NCBI GenBank assembly: GCA_945487985.1
Contig: CALYTX010000106.1
Coordinates: forward strand, 1 to 5,318
Length of the DNA stretch: 5,318 bases
Direction: 5' to 3'
Source of the DNA: an uncultured Verrucomicrobiota bacterium
GTDB taxonomy: Bacteria; Verrucomicrobiota; Kiritimatiellia; RFP12; UBA1067
The position numbers were made by a program, and so were the translations under genes. How positions within the stretch are numbered: position 1 is the first letter of the stretch; every line of letters starts with the position of its first letter. The notes beneath the pieces were generated by a model, which ran no database searches, was not told where the DNA came from, and saw only the letters and a program-made list of their open reading frames with translations. Positions 1 to 5,244 of this stretch are shown here, piece by piece.

Positions 1-304
1 GGTAGTTGAGGTAGTTTAGCGTTGAATCGGCGAAATGCTCTTCGGCGCGGGTGTAACCTATTTCCCGTACCACGCGGCGGACGATCTTGTCGGTGTTGAT
101 CTTCGCGAAATCCTTACAAGTGATTTCGCCGAGATTGACCACAATATTGGGACCAACGGCCGTTTCGCAGGCTACGTGCGCTGACGGGTCGATTTTCAAG
201 CATTGGTCGAGGATTGCATCGGAGATTCGGTCGGCCACTTTGTCGGGGTGCCCCTCGGAAACTGACTCCGACGTGAAAACGCCGCTGAACTTCTGGTTAA
301 TCAT
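1..304 (-). CDS. metK: S-adenosylmethionine synthetase, N-terminal part (partial, cut by window edge)
   Basis: MetK joins methionine and ATP to make S-adenosylmethionine, the main cytosolic methyl donor. Reading the minus strand from ATG at 304-302 gives 101 codons with no stop before the edge. The family signature F-T-S-E-S-V-S-E-G-H-P-D-K lies at residues 10-22, including the G-H-P-D-K loop (His19, Asp21) that corresponds to catalytic and metal-binding residues in known MetK proteins. It is followed by V-A-D-R-I-S-D-A-I-L-D, V-A-C-E-T (44-48), G-E-I-T (59-62) and E-I-G-Y (81-84). The start is supported by alignment with the family and a weak AGGGA about ten bases upstream; an ATG at 311 reaches a stop after four codons. 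One odd point is that the usual T/K-T-G after C-E-T-x-V reads G-P-N (51-53). The gene is divergent from rpmI. Identification is near certain; the rest of the protein is outside the window. Confidence 0.96.
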   Translation of the reverse strand, partial: MINQKFSGVFTSESVSEGHPDKVADRISDAILDQCLKIDPSAHVACETAVGPNIVVNLGEITCKDFAKINTDKIVRRVVREIGYTRAEEHFADSTLNYLNY

Positions 305-327
305 TTTTCATTCCCTGTAGACGTTTG

Positions 328-376
328 TCAGCTTGTGTCACACCCCGCAAGTCCTTCCTGCTGGGTCACAGACTGA
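328..376 (-). ncRNA. Candidate structured leader of metK mRNA (interrupted hairpin)
   Basis: In the metK-sense RNA the leader folds on itself. UCAG (376-373) pairs with CUGA (331-328) and UGUG (370-367) with CACA (337-334), separated by a U-G wobble and one C/A mismatch. ACCC (366-363) pairs with GGGU (345-342), next to an unpaired GUGA (341-338). GCAGG (361-357) pairs with CUUGC (351-347) around the loop AAGGA (356-352). About 18 pairs therefore form within 49 nt, just after the likely transcription start. metK leaders often carry SAM-sensing riboswitches, so a regulatory role is plausible, but I cannot match this to a SAM riboswitch class I remember, and the pairing has no covariation support. 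A hairpin of this quality could arise by chance. Confidence 0.35.
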
Positions 377-388
377 AATGAGGTAAGT

Positions 389-397
389 ATTATATCA
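389..397 (-). promoter_or_regulatory. Probable metK promoter, extended -10
   Basis: On the minus strand these bases read TGATATAAT, a perfect TATAAT (394-389) preceded by the extended -10 TGn. This places transcription start near 382 and gives a leader of roughly 78 nt. No good -35 box lies at 16-18 bp spacing (the 412-417 region reads CTCTCC), so the promoter would depend on the extended -10 or an activator. The absent -35 overlaps the -35 of the opposing rpmI promoter at 407-412. Confidence 0.6.
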
Positions 398-406
398 TAA
401 TCCCGT

Positions 407-436
407 TTGACGGAGAGGATGAATTTTTGATATAAT
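407..436 (+). promoter_or_regulatory. Probable promoter of rpmI-rplT
   Basis: TTGACG at 407-412 (five of six consensus bases) and TATAAT at 431-436 are separated by 18 bp. The -10 is also extended (TGATATAAT, 428-436). This is the best sigma-70-type promoter in the window, as expected for ribosomal protein genes. Transcription would start near 443, giving a leader of about 70 nt before rpmI. Confidence 0.75.
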
Positions 437-451
437 TTTCCGCAATTCCGT

Positions 452-485
452 CTGGATCGGGCCTGACAACCGACTGCCCGACCGG
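452..485 (+). ncRNA. Candidate leader hairpin of rpmI-rplT mRNA
   Basis: CUGG (452-455) pairs with CCGG (482-485), then A456 is bulged, and UCGGGC (457-462) pairs with GCCCGA (476-481) around a 13-nt loop. The result is a 10-bp stem with a single bulge, located between the promoter and the rpmI ribosome-binding site. In other bacteria bL20 represses its own operon by binding a leader that mimics its 23S rRNA site, so this is a reasonable place for such an operator. I did not verify any resemblance to the rRNA site, so autoregulation is inference. Confidence 0.35.
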
Positions 486-513
486 CAAGGATAAAAATAA
501 GAGGATAGCAATC

Positions 514-714
514 ATGCCTAAAATGAAAACTAAAAAGTGCGCTACCAAGCGCATGAAAATGTCGGCGAACGGTAAGGTCATGCGTTCACAGGGCGGCCAC
601 GCCCATCTGAACAACGGCAAGAAGCGTTCCCGCAAGAACAATCTCTGCGGCACCACCGCTATTGGCAGTCTCAAGGTCGCCAAAACATACGCTCGCGCCC
701 TCCAGGGCCGCTGA
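514..714 (+). CDS. rpmI: 50S ribosomal protein bL35
   Basis: This is the small, very basic large-subunit protein bL35, a component of the 50S ribosomal subunit. The 66-residue product matches the family's usual 64-66. It starts M-P-K-M-K-T-K-K and continues with A-T-K-R-M-K and a basic middle (K-K-R-S-R-K-N-N, about residues 36-43). The ATG at 514 is preceded by AAGAGG (499-504) at good spacing. rplT follows 18 bases after the stop, the normal pairing. infC, which usually precedes rpmI, is absent; the gene is first in its transcript behind a strong promoter and a possibly structured leader. The usual bL35 motif with S/G-G-A-x-K-R-F-K is changed to K-C-A-T-K-R-M-K here, a modest divergence. 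Identification rests on sequence, size and the rplT neighbour. Confidence 0.95.
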   Translation: MPKMKTKKCATKRMKMSANGKVMRSQGGHAHLNNGKKRSRKNNLCGTTAIGSLKVAKTYARALQGR

Positions 715-732
715 TAAAGGAGGAAACATAAA

Positions 733-1080
733 ATGCGCGTTACCAATGCACCAGCTTCTCGCGAACGCCGTCGCCGCCGCCTTGAGCGGGCGAAAGGATT
801 TTACGGCGCCCGTTCCAAACTTTTCCGCACTGCCACCGAGGCTGTCGATCGTGCGCTTCGGCTTTCCACAGAGCATCGCAAGCTGAAGAAGCGCGATTTC
901 CGCCAGTTGTGGATCGCCCGCGTCAATGCGGCCGCACGTGCTGAGGGGATGAGTTATTCGAAGTTTATTGCTGGCTTGATTAAGGCTGGGGTTACGCTCA
1001 ACCGCAAGAGCCTGAGCGAGATCGCCATTCACGATCCAGCCGGTTTCAAGACGCTTGTTGAGATTGCCCGCAAGGCGTAA
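733..1080 (+). CDS. rplT: 50S ribosomal protein bL20
   Basis: bL20 binds 23S rRNA early and is needed for 50S subunit assembly; in several bacteria it also represses its own operon. The product is 115 residues, a typical length. Family blocks visible are a basic N-terminal extension (R10-R16), A-K-G-F-Y-G-A-R-S-K-L-F-R-T-A (20-34), K-K-R-D-F-R-Q-L-W-I-A-R-V-N-A-A (52-67), S-Y-S-K-F-I and the C-terminal L-N-R-K-S-L-S-E-I-A-I-H-D-P-A-G-F. The ATG at 733 has a perfect AAAGGAGG at 716-723. The N-terminal V-T-N-A-P-A-S-R, instead of the common V-K-R-G-V-T, is a form I associate with Chlamydiae, Verrucomicrobia and relatives, and it is the main phylum clue here. The gene is last in the rpmI-rplT unit, 27 bases before a strong terminator. 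Confidence 0.97.
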   Translation: MRVTNAPASRERRRRRLERAKGFYGARSKLFRTATEAVDRALRLSTEHRKLKKRDFRQLWIARVNAAARAEGMSYSKFIAGLIKAGVTLNRKSLSEIAIHDPAGFKTLVEIARKA

Positions 1081-1107
1081 TTCGTCACACCGTCAATATT
1101 GAAGAAT

Positions 1108-1140
1108 GGGTTTCGCGCTTGCGCGAAACCCGTCTTTTTT
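1108..1140 (+). terminator. Intrinsic terminator of rpmI-rplT
   Basis: GGGTTTCGCGC (1108-1118) and GCGCGAAACCC (1121-1131) are perfect inverted repeats. With a realistic loop this is a 10-bp stem closed by the stable CUUG tetraloop, followed directly by GTCTTTTTT (1132-1140). It starts 27 bases after the rplT stop, and is the clearest terminator in the window. Confidence 0.93.
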
Positions 1141-1147
1141 ATATAAT
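1119..1147 (+). promoter_or_regulatory. Probable promoter for the zinc-ribbon gene and pgsA
   Basis: A perfect TATAAT lies at 1142-1147, immediately after the T-tract of the rplT terminator. At 17-bp spacing the candidate -35 is TTGCGC (1119-1124), only three of six consensus bases and lying inside the terminator hairpin. Transcription would start near 1154, about 30 bases before the zinc-ribbon start codon. The -10 is convincing; the -35 is weak. Confidence 0.55.
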
Positions 1148-1185
1148 ACGCTTATAAGTAAAGATGATTCAAAGGAGGCATATTC

Positions 1186-1548
1186 ATGGCTGAAGATGAA
1201 ACCGGCGAAATCGACGCGCTGTCCGACGGCGCGGAAATCCGCGACACCGACATAGTCTTTGATTGCCCCCATTGTGGTAGGAGTCTTGTTATTGCTTATC
1301 GCAGTGCCGGGTTGCAGATTCACTGTTCGCAATGCAGCAAGGATGTTCTCGTGCCGATTCCCGACGGCATGCAGTTGACCGATCTCGATCTCGATTCTGG
1401 TGAGATTCTCAAGCAGTTGTTTGCGACCAGGCGTAATTACCAGAAGGCGGAAATGCGCATCCAGTCGCTTAAAGAGAAACTTACGCAGATGCAAGAGACT
1501 TTTGGCGTGTTGCAGGAAGTGGTGGCGGAAGGGTTGGCGGAAGAGTGA
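1186..1548 (+). CDS. Zinc-ribbon / coiled-coil protein of unknown function
   Basis: I do not recognise this 120-residue acidic protein as a named family. It has an acidic N-terminal tail (residues 1-26), then a zinc ribbon with C-P-H-C (27-30) and C-S-Q-C (47-50) separated by 16 residues, a spacing typical of small four-cysteine zinc ribbons. A short linker with P-I-P-D-G follows, then a long charged helix (about 73-118) with heptad-like hydrophobic spacing that looks like a coiled coil. No signal peptide or membrane segment is visible, so it is probably cytosolic. The ATG at 1186 has a perfect AAAGGAGG at 1171-1178. The stop overlaps the GTG start of the phosphatidyltransferase gene (GTGA), so the two are probably co-transcribed and translationally coupled. 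A DNA-, RNA- or protein-binding adaptor role is possible, but function is unknown. Confidence 0.85.
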   Translation: MAEDETGEIDALSDGAEIRDTDIVFDCPHCGRSLVIAYRSAGLQIHCSQCSKDVLVPIPDGMQLTDLDLDSGEILKQLFATRRNYQKAEMRIQSLKEKLTQMQETFGVLQEVVAEGLAEE

Positions 1549-2189
1549 GCGGGAAGGCGGTTTTTGTCAATGTACTCACCTTCTCGCGGGTGCCGCTGAT
1601 TTTTGGGTGGTTGGTGCTCGCGGTCATCCAGGCGTACATGTCTGATGGGGCGGGCAGTTTTGCGCTCGCCTGGGTTGCTGGGGGGATGATGGCGCTGTCG
1701 GGGCTTACCGATCTGTTCGACGGCAGGCTGGCGCGCAAATGGGGGGGTGTCTCCAGCCTCGGGAAAATGGCCGATCCGTTGATGGACAAGGTTTTTTCCG
1801 TGGTCGCCTTCCCGGCGCTTTCCTGGTTGATATCCCATCAGGGTGAATCGTCGGTTCACGCCATAATGATGCTTGTTTTCACCATCCTCTACATCTTGCG
1901 CGATTTGTGGGTGACTTTCATGCGTTCGGTTGGTTCGATGTACGGTGCCAACGTTGCGGCGATGTGGCTCGGGAAAGTTAGAACTGCTCTATCGTTTCCT
2001 GTTGCGGGGTGGATTTATGCATATCTTACTATGCATGTTTTCCTGCCTGAGACGAGTTGCTGGCGAGAGTTGTGGTTGTGGAGCTGTTATGCTGTTGAAT
2101 CGGCGATGGTCGCAGTCAATCTCGTCAGCTTTTACACATACACGCGTGAATACCTGCCCTATTTGAAGAAGGCACTTGAACACGGATGA
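1545..2189 (+). CDS. pgsA: CDP-alcohol phosphatidyltransferase, probably CDP-diacylglycerol-glycerol-3-phosphate 3-phosphatidyltransferase (PgsA type)
   Basis: PgsA transfers a phosphatidyl group from CDP-diacylglycerol to glycerol 3-phosphate, giving phosphatidylglycerophosphate, the precursor of phosphatidylglycerol and cardiolipin in the inner membrane. The 214-residue product contains the complete CDP-alcohol phosphatidyltransferase signature: Asp56-x2-Asp59-Gly60-x2-Ala63-Arg64-x8-Gly73-x3-Asp77-x3-Asp81, whose aspartates bind the two metal ions. About six hydrophobic segments are visible (roughly 7-30, 38-55, 83-99, 105-125, 142-166 and 174-196). The start N-V-L-T-F-S-R-V-P-L matches the usual N-x-L-T-x-x-R-x-x-L of PgsA. 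Translation begins on GTG at 1545, overlapping the upstream TGA by four bases, with no strong ribosome-binding site, so coupling is likely. At 214 residues it is slightly longer than many PgsA proteins. Another alcohol acceptor (for example inositol phosphate) cannot be fully excluded from the core motif alone. Confidence 0.88.
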   Translation: MSGKAVFVNVLTFSRVPLIFGWLVLAVIQAYMSDGAGSFALAWVAGGMMALSGLTDLFDGRLARKWGGVSSLGKMADPLMDKVFSVVAFPALSWLISHQGESSVHAIMMLVFTILYILRDLWVTFMRSVGSMYGANVAAMWLGKVRTALSFPVAGWIYAYLTMHVFLPETSCWRELWLWSCYAVESAMVAVNLVSFYTYTREYLPYLKKALEHG

Positions 2190-2204
2190 TTTTTTTGAGA
2201 TAAT
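2176..2204 (+). promoter_or_regulatory. Possible promoter for the pseudopilin gene
   Basis: TTGAAC (2176-2181), within the end of pgsA, and GATAAT (2199-2204) are 17 bp apart, and the -10 is extended (TGAGATAAT, 2196-2204). Transcription would start near 2211, about 30 bases before the start codon. Both hexamers are imperfect, but spacing and position are good. It could let the pseudopilin, and priA behind it, be expressed separately from pgsA. Confidence 0.5.
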
Positions 2205-2226
2205 GTTTGCAACCGAAAAGGAAATT

Positions 2227-2231
2227 AAGGA
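2227..2231 (+). promoter_or_regulatory. Ribosome-binding site that fixes the pseudopilin start
   Basis: AAGGA sits eight bases before ATG 2240. The in-frame ATG at 2207 would add eleven residues, M-Q-P-K-R-K-L-R-I-L-T, ahead of the leader, lacks a comparable site and lies at or before the predicted transcription start. Starting at 2240 gives a classic short basic prepilin leader. Confidence 0.7.
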
Positions 2232-2239
2232 TACTAACT

Positions 2240-2977
2240 ATGAAAAAAACGAATAAAGGCTTTACGCTCGTCGAACTGCTTGTTGTCATCGGTATTCTCG
2301 GCATATTGATGGGTGTTTTGTTCCCGACGATTTCATCGGCCATGCAGAATGCCAAAACCTCGGCCTGTTCCACGCAGGGGCGCAAGCTTTTCACGGAGAT
2401 TACGCAGGCTGATATCTCGCGTGAACAGAAGGGAATGGCGTCGATTTGGCCGCGCACGAGTGATACCAAGTCTGACGATACCGATGATATCTCTGGCAAT
2501 GTCTATAGCACTTCCGCCGACTACTTCAAGGAACTTTTCGATCTTGACCAGTATGGAAAGGATGACTGGGATCCGTATGTGAAGTGCGATCTCGATGTCA
2601 TTTCCGGATATGGCGTGGTGCCGTTTAACGGAACTTCGCTGCAGGGAGATAATGTTCTTTGGTGCATCGCGCAAGGCATCGAAACTGATTTGCCCGAGGT
2701 TCTGCCCGTGCTCGTTTCGCGCAACTGCAACACCGAAGACCTGTTAACCTCCGGTCCGTTTAGCGGCACTGAAAAGAAGCAGGTCAAGATTGGCAAGGAA
2801 AACGGCGCGGAATCGAACATCCCCTTTGGCAGCAAGATTTATGTTGTCGTTCGCAAGGGCGGTGCGCCCGATGTGATTGAGATGAAGTATTCCAAGCAGT
2901 ACCTCATCTACAAGCATCAGGGTTTCACAATTCCTGAAAGCTCGCAGTTCAAGTATCTCAAGACCGGCTGCAAGTAA
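2240..2977 (+). CDS. Type II secretion / type IV pilin-like pseudopilin with N-terminal methylation motif
   Basis: The 245-residue product begins M-K-K-T-N-K-G, a class III leader cut by prepilin peptidase between Gly7 and Phe8. The mature end F-T-L-V-E-L-L-V-V-I-G carries Glu12 at the conserved +5 position, and a hydrophobic helix runs to about residue 35. The rest is a soluble domain: a helical stretch to about residue 66, an acidic serine/threonine/aspartate-rich segment (73-94), and a C-terminal part with W-C-I-A-Q-G, V-L-V-S-R-N and I-Y-V-V-V-R-K-G-G. I associate those patterns with pseudopilin-like proteins found in many copies in Lentisphaerota, Kiritimatiellota and Verrucomicrobiota, whose roles are mostly unknown. 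It would be anchored in the inner membrane and may assemble into a pseudopilus or act at the surface. It lacks other secretion or pilus genes nearby. priA starts one base after its stop. Family membership is certain at the N-terminus; function is not known. Confidence 0.9.
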   Translation: MKKTNKGFTLVELLVVIGILGILMGVLFPTISSAMQNAKTSACSTQGRKLFTEITQADISREQKGMASIWPRTSDTKSDDTDDISGNVYSTSADYFKELFDLDQYGKDDWDPYVKCDLDVISGYGVVPFNGTSLQGDNVLWCIAQGIETDLPEVLPVLVSRNCNTEDLLTSGPFSGTEKKQVKIGKENGAESNIPFGSKIYVVVRKGGAPDVIEMKYSKQYLIYKHQGFTIPESSQFKYLKTGCK

Positions 2978-2978
2978 G

Positions 2979-5150
2979 TTGATTGTCAAGGTTGCGATAG
3001 ACCTTTCGCTCGACCGGCTTTTCACCTACGAGGTGCCCGGCGAGCTCCAGGGGAAGCTGGCCGTCGGCCAGCTTCTTTGCGTTCCGTTCTCCAGTCGGCA
3101 AGTGAACGCCTTCGCGATGGAGATATCGGCTGGGGATGAGGCGTCGGTTGAAGGCCGCCGGTTGCGTCCGATTGGGAAAATTATCGATGAGAAGCCTTTT
3201 TTCACGCCCGCATTATTGAAACTGGTCGGGCAGATTGCCGCCTACACGGCCTCGCCGATTGAAAGTGTGCTGCGAGCGGCGGTGCCAGCGGCGGTGCTCA
3301 AACCTAATGCCAAGGCGCGCGAATTGCTGTTCGTTGAACCGTCGCGGGAGCCATTCGCCGCCGCGCTTACATCAAGGCAGCGTTGGATTTGCGAACAGGT
3401 TGTGCGTCTCGGCGGTGGCTGGATGCGGCAGCTGTGCCGGGAGCTTGGCACTACGCCGTCGACGTTGCGCGCGCTCGGGCAAAAGGGTGCGCTGGTCATT
3501 ACGGTACAGGCACGACGTCGCGATCCGCTGTGCGCGGCGAAGATTCGTCCCAGCCGTCCACTCGAGCTCAATGCCGAGCAGCGTGCCGCGCTCGATACTG
3601 TTCTTGCGTCCGAATTGCCAGTGCTGCTGCACGGCGTTACCGGCTCGGGCAAGACCGAAGTTTACCTGCAAGCTATCGCCGCCGTGCTTGAAAACGGCGG
3701 CGGTGCGATTGTGATGGTGCCGGAAATTGCGCTCACGCCCCAGACGGTGCAACGCTTCGCTTCGCGTTTTGGAGATCAGGTCGCGGTTTTGCATTCCGCG
3801 CTTTCGGACGGGGAGCGTTACGACGAGTGGCACCGCATTCGTAGCGGACAGGCAAGGGTCGTCGTCGGCCCGAGGAGCGCGGTGTTCGCGCCGGTTCGCA
3901 ATCTTGCGCTCATCGTTGTCGATGAAGAGCACGAAACGAGTTATAAACAGGAAGATGCTCCACGCTATCATGCGCGCGATGTGGCAGTGATGCGCGGCAG
4001 AATCGAACATGCGCGCGTGGTGCTGGGGTCGGCGACGCCTTCGCTTGAAACCTGGCTTAATGTCCGCAAAGGCAAATACACGCTTGCGACGATAGCCCGC
4101 CGCGCTGGCGCTGGGAGGTTGCCTTCGGTCGCAATTGTGGATATGGCTGAAGGCGGAGAGGAAAGGCGCGGGGCAATTTTTTCGCCGCGGTTGCTCGAGG
4201 CAATCGCCTTGCGGCTTGACCGTGGTGAGCAGACGATTCTCTTTCTCAATCGGCGAGGGTATTCCCGCAGCGTGGTGTGCGAATGCGGATATGTAATGAC
4301 CTGTCCCGACTGTAGTGCGCCCTATACCTATCACCGGGCAGACAACTGTCTGCGCTGCCATATCTGCGGCGGCTGGCGGACAGTGCCGCGGGAATGTCCT
4401 GAATGTAAATCTAGCACCCTGTCGTACCGAGGTATCGGCACTCAGCGCGCAGAGGCAGCGTTGGCCAAGTGTTTCCCTCATGCGCGGATCTTGCGCATGG
4501 ACGCCGATTCCACGAGCAGAAAGCAATCCCACGACGACATTCTTGGCGCTTTCCGCCGCGGCGAGGCGCAAATTCTTCTGGGCACGCAAATGATTGCCAA
4601 GGGACTCGATTTTCCGAATGTCACGCTTGTGGGCGTGCTTAATGCCGACAGTTCGCTCAACATGCCAGATATTCGTGCCGCCGAGCGTACTTATCAGCTG
4701 TTGTCGCAAGTCGCAGGTCGTGCCGGTCGCGCAGAATTGCCCGGGGAGGTTTTTATCCAGACCTACGATCCCAGTTCTCCGGTGATTGTGGCTGCGGCGC
4801 GCGGCGATTTCGTGGCTTTCGCCGAGGAAGAGTTGAAAATCCGCCGAGAATTGGATTTTCCGCCATATTTGCGCATGGCGCTGGTCAATCTCCGGTCTAA
4901 AAACGCCAAACTTGTGTCGGAATGGTCGGAAATGTATGCAAAATCGCTCAAGCAGGTAAAAGGTCTGATAGTTGGAGATGCGATTCCTTCGGCAATCGAG
5001 AAGGCGGATGGATGGTATCGTTGGCAAATCATGCTGCGATCGCCGTCATCCGCAGTAATCGTCCGCGCTTGGCGATGGATCATTGCTGTGCGTCCGGCTC
5101 CCAGAGAACTGCGAGTTTTTCTGGATGTCGATGCCTATAATATGGTGTAA
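2979..5150 (+). CDS. priA: Primosomal protein N' (replication restart helicase PriA)
   Basis: PriA is a 3'-5' superfamily 2 DNA helicase that recognises stalled replication forks and D-loops and reloads the replisome. The 723-residue product is full length. Order of parts: an N-terminal 3'-end-binding domain (about 1-105), a winged-helix domain (about 125-180), helicase lobe 1 with Walker A G-V-T-G-S-G-K-T (219-226), D-E-E-H (315-318), the aromatic-rich loop S-Y-K-Q-E-D-A-P-R-Y-H (321-331) and S-A-T (351-353). Lobe 2 follows with G-T-Q-M-I-A-K-G (535-542) and Q-V-A-G-R-A-G-R (577-584), then a C-terminal domain ending D-V-D-A-Y. The inserted zinc-binding region has all eight cysteines (434, 436, 442, 445, 460, 463, 473, 476), but the first pair is CxC instead of the usual CxxC. 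The TTG start at 2979 is chosen because the protein then opens I-V-K-V-A-I-D-L-S, like other PriA proteins; no ATG or GTG alternative or clear ribosome-binding site exists, suggesting coupling to the pseudopilin gene. Confidence 0.97.
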   Translation: MIVKVAIDLSLDRLFTYEVPGELQGKLAVGQLLCVPFSSRQVNAFAMEISAGDEASVEGRRLRPIGKIIDEKPFFTPALLKLVGQIAAYTASPIESVLRAAVPAAVLKPNAKARELLFVEPSREPFAAALTSRQRWICEQVVRLGGGWMRQLCRELGTTPSTLRALGQKGALVITVQARRRDPLCAAKIRPSRPLELNAEQRAALDTVLASELPVLLHGVTGSGKTEVYLQAIAAVLENGGGAIVMVPEIALTPQTVQRFASRFGDQVAVLHSALSDGERYDEWHRIRSGQARVVVGPRSAVFAPVRNLALIVVDEEHETSYKQEDAPRYHARDVAVMRGRIEHARVVLGSATPSLETWLNVRKGKYTLATIARRAGAGRLPSVAIVDMAEGGEERRGAIFSPRLLEAIALRLDRGEQTILFLNRRGYSRSVVCECGYVMTCPDCSAPYTYHRADNCLRCHICGGWRTVPRECPECKSSTLSYRGIGTQRAEAALAKCFPHARILRMDADSTSRKQSHDDILGAFRRGEAQILLGTQMIAKGLDFPNVTLVGVLNADSSLNMPDIRAAERTYQLLSQVAGRAGRAELPGEVFIQTYDPSSPVIVAAARGDFVAFAEEELKIRRELDFPPYLRMALVNLRSKNAKLVSEWSEMYAKSLKQVKGLIVGDAIPSAIEKADGWYRWQIMLRSPSSAVIVRAWRWIIAVRPAPRELRVFLDVDAYNMV

Positions 5151-5244
5151 GTTTCGCGTGAAACTCGCCGTCGATTCCACCCTGTGTGCTGGGGACGCCC
5201 CCCTGGAATTTTCCGTGCCAGAGTTTACCATTTTTTGAGCGCCG
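5151..5244. other. Non-coding stretch after priA
   Basis: I see no convincing gene here. A 6-bp hairpin AGTTTC-GCGT-GAAACT overlaps the priA stop (5150-5165) but is not followed by T residues. A 26-codon reading frame from GTG 5158 to TGA 5238 has no ribosome-binding site. Short complementary runs (GGGG with CCCC, GGAA with TTCC) occur around 5185-5210 without forming one clear structure. Confidence 0.5.

Noticed and set aside
87..320. A 77-codon plus-strand frame at the left edge
   Set aside because: It is antisense to metK, which is certain on the minus strand.
305..390. A SAM-I (S-box) riboswitch before metK
   Set aside because: The leader is only about 78 nt, too short for the four-helix S-box, and its conserved core sequences are not present. 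Only a generic structured leader is claimed.
390..1032. Overlapping minus-strand frames across rpmI and rplT (390-746 and 586-1032)
   Set aside because: They are antisense to two certain ribosomal protein genes and cross the rpmI promoter. They have no supporting motif or ribosome-binding site.
2190..2196. T-run after pgsA as an intrinsic terminator
   Set aside because: No stable hairpin precedes it. The T-run is better explained as the spacer of the possible pseudopilin promoter.
2207..2239. Upstream ATG giving the pseudopilin an 11-residue extension
   Set aside because: The leader would become unusually long, it lacks a ribosome-binding site, and it overlaps the predicted transcription start. 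ATG 2240 has AAGGA at good spacing and yields a classic prepilin leader.
3372..5027. A 551-codon open frame on the minus strand opposite priA
   Set aside because: It lies wholly inside priA, whose helicase motifs are unmistakable. Its translation has no recognisable domain and is rich in Arg and His, as expected for an antisense shadow in GC-rich coding DNA.
5150..5165. 6-bp hairpin at the priA stop as terminator
   Set aside because: It is short and followed by CGCCG, not T residues. The 15-bp hairpin at 5245-5281 is a better candidate.
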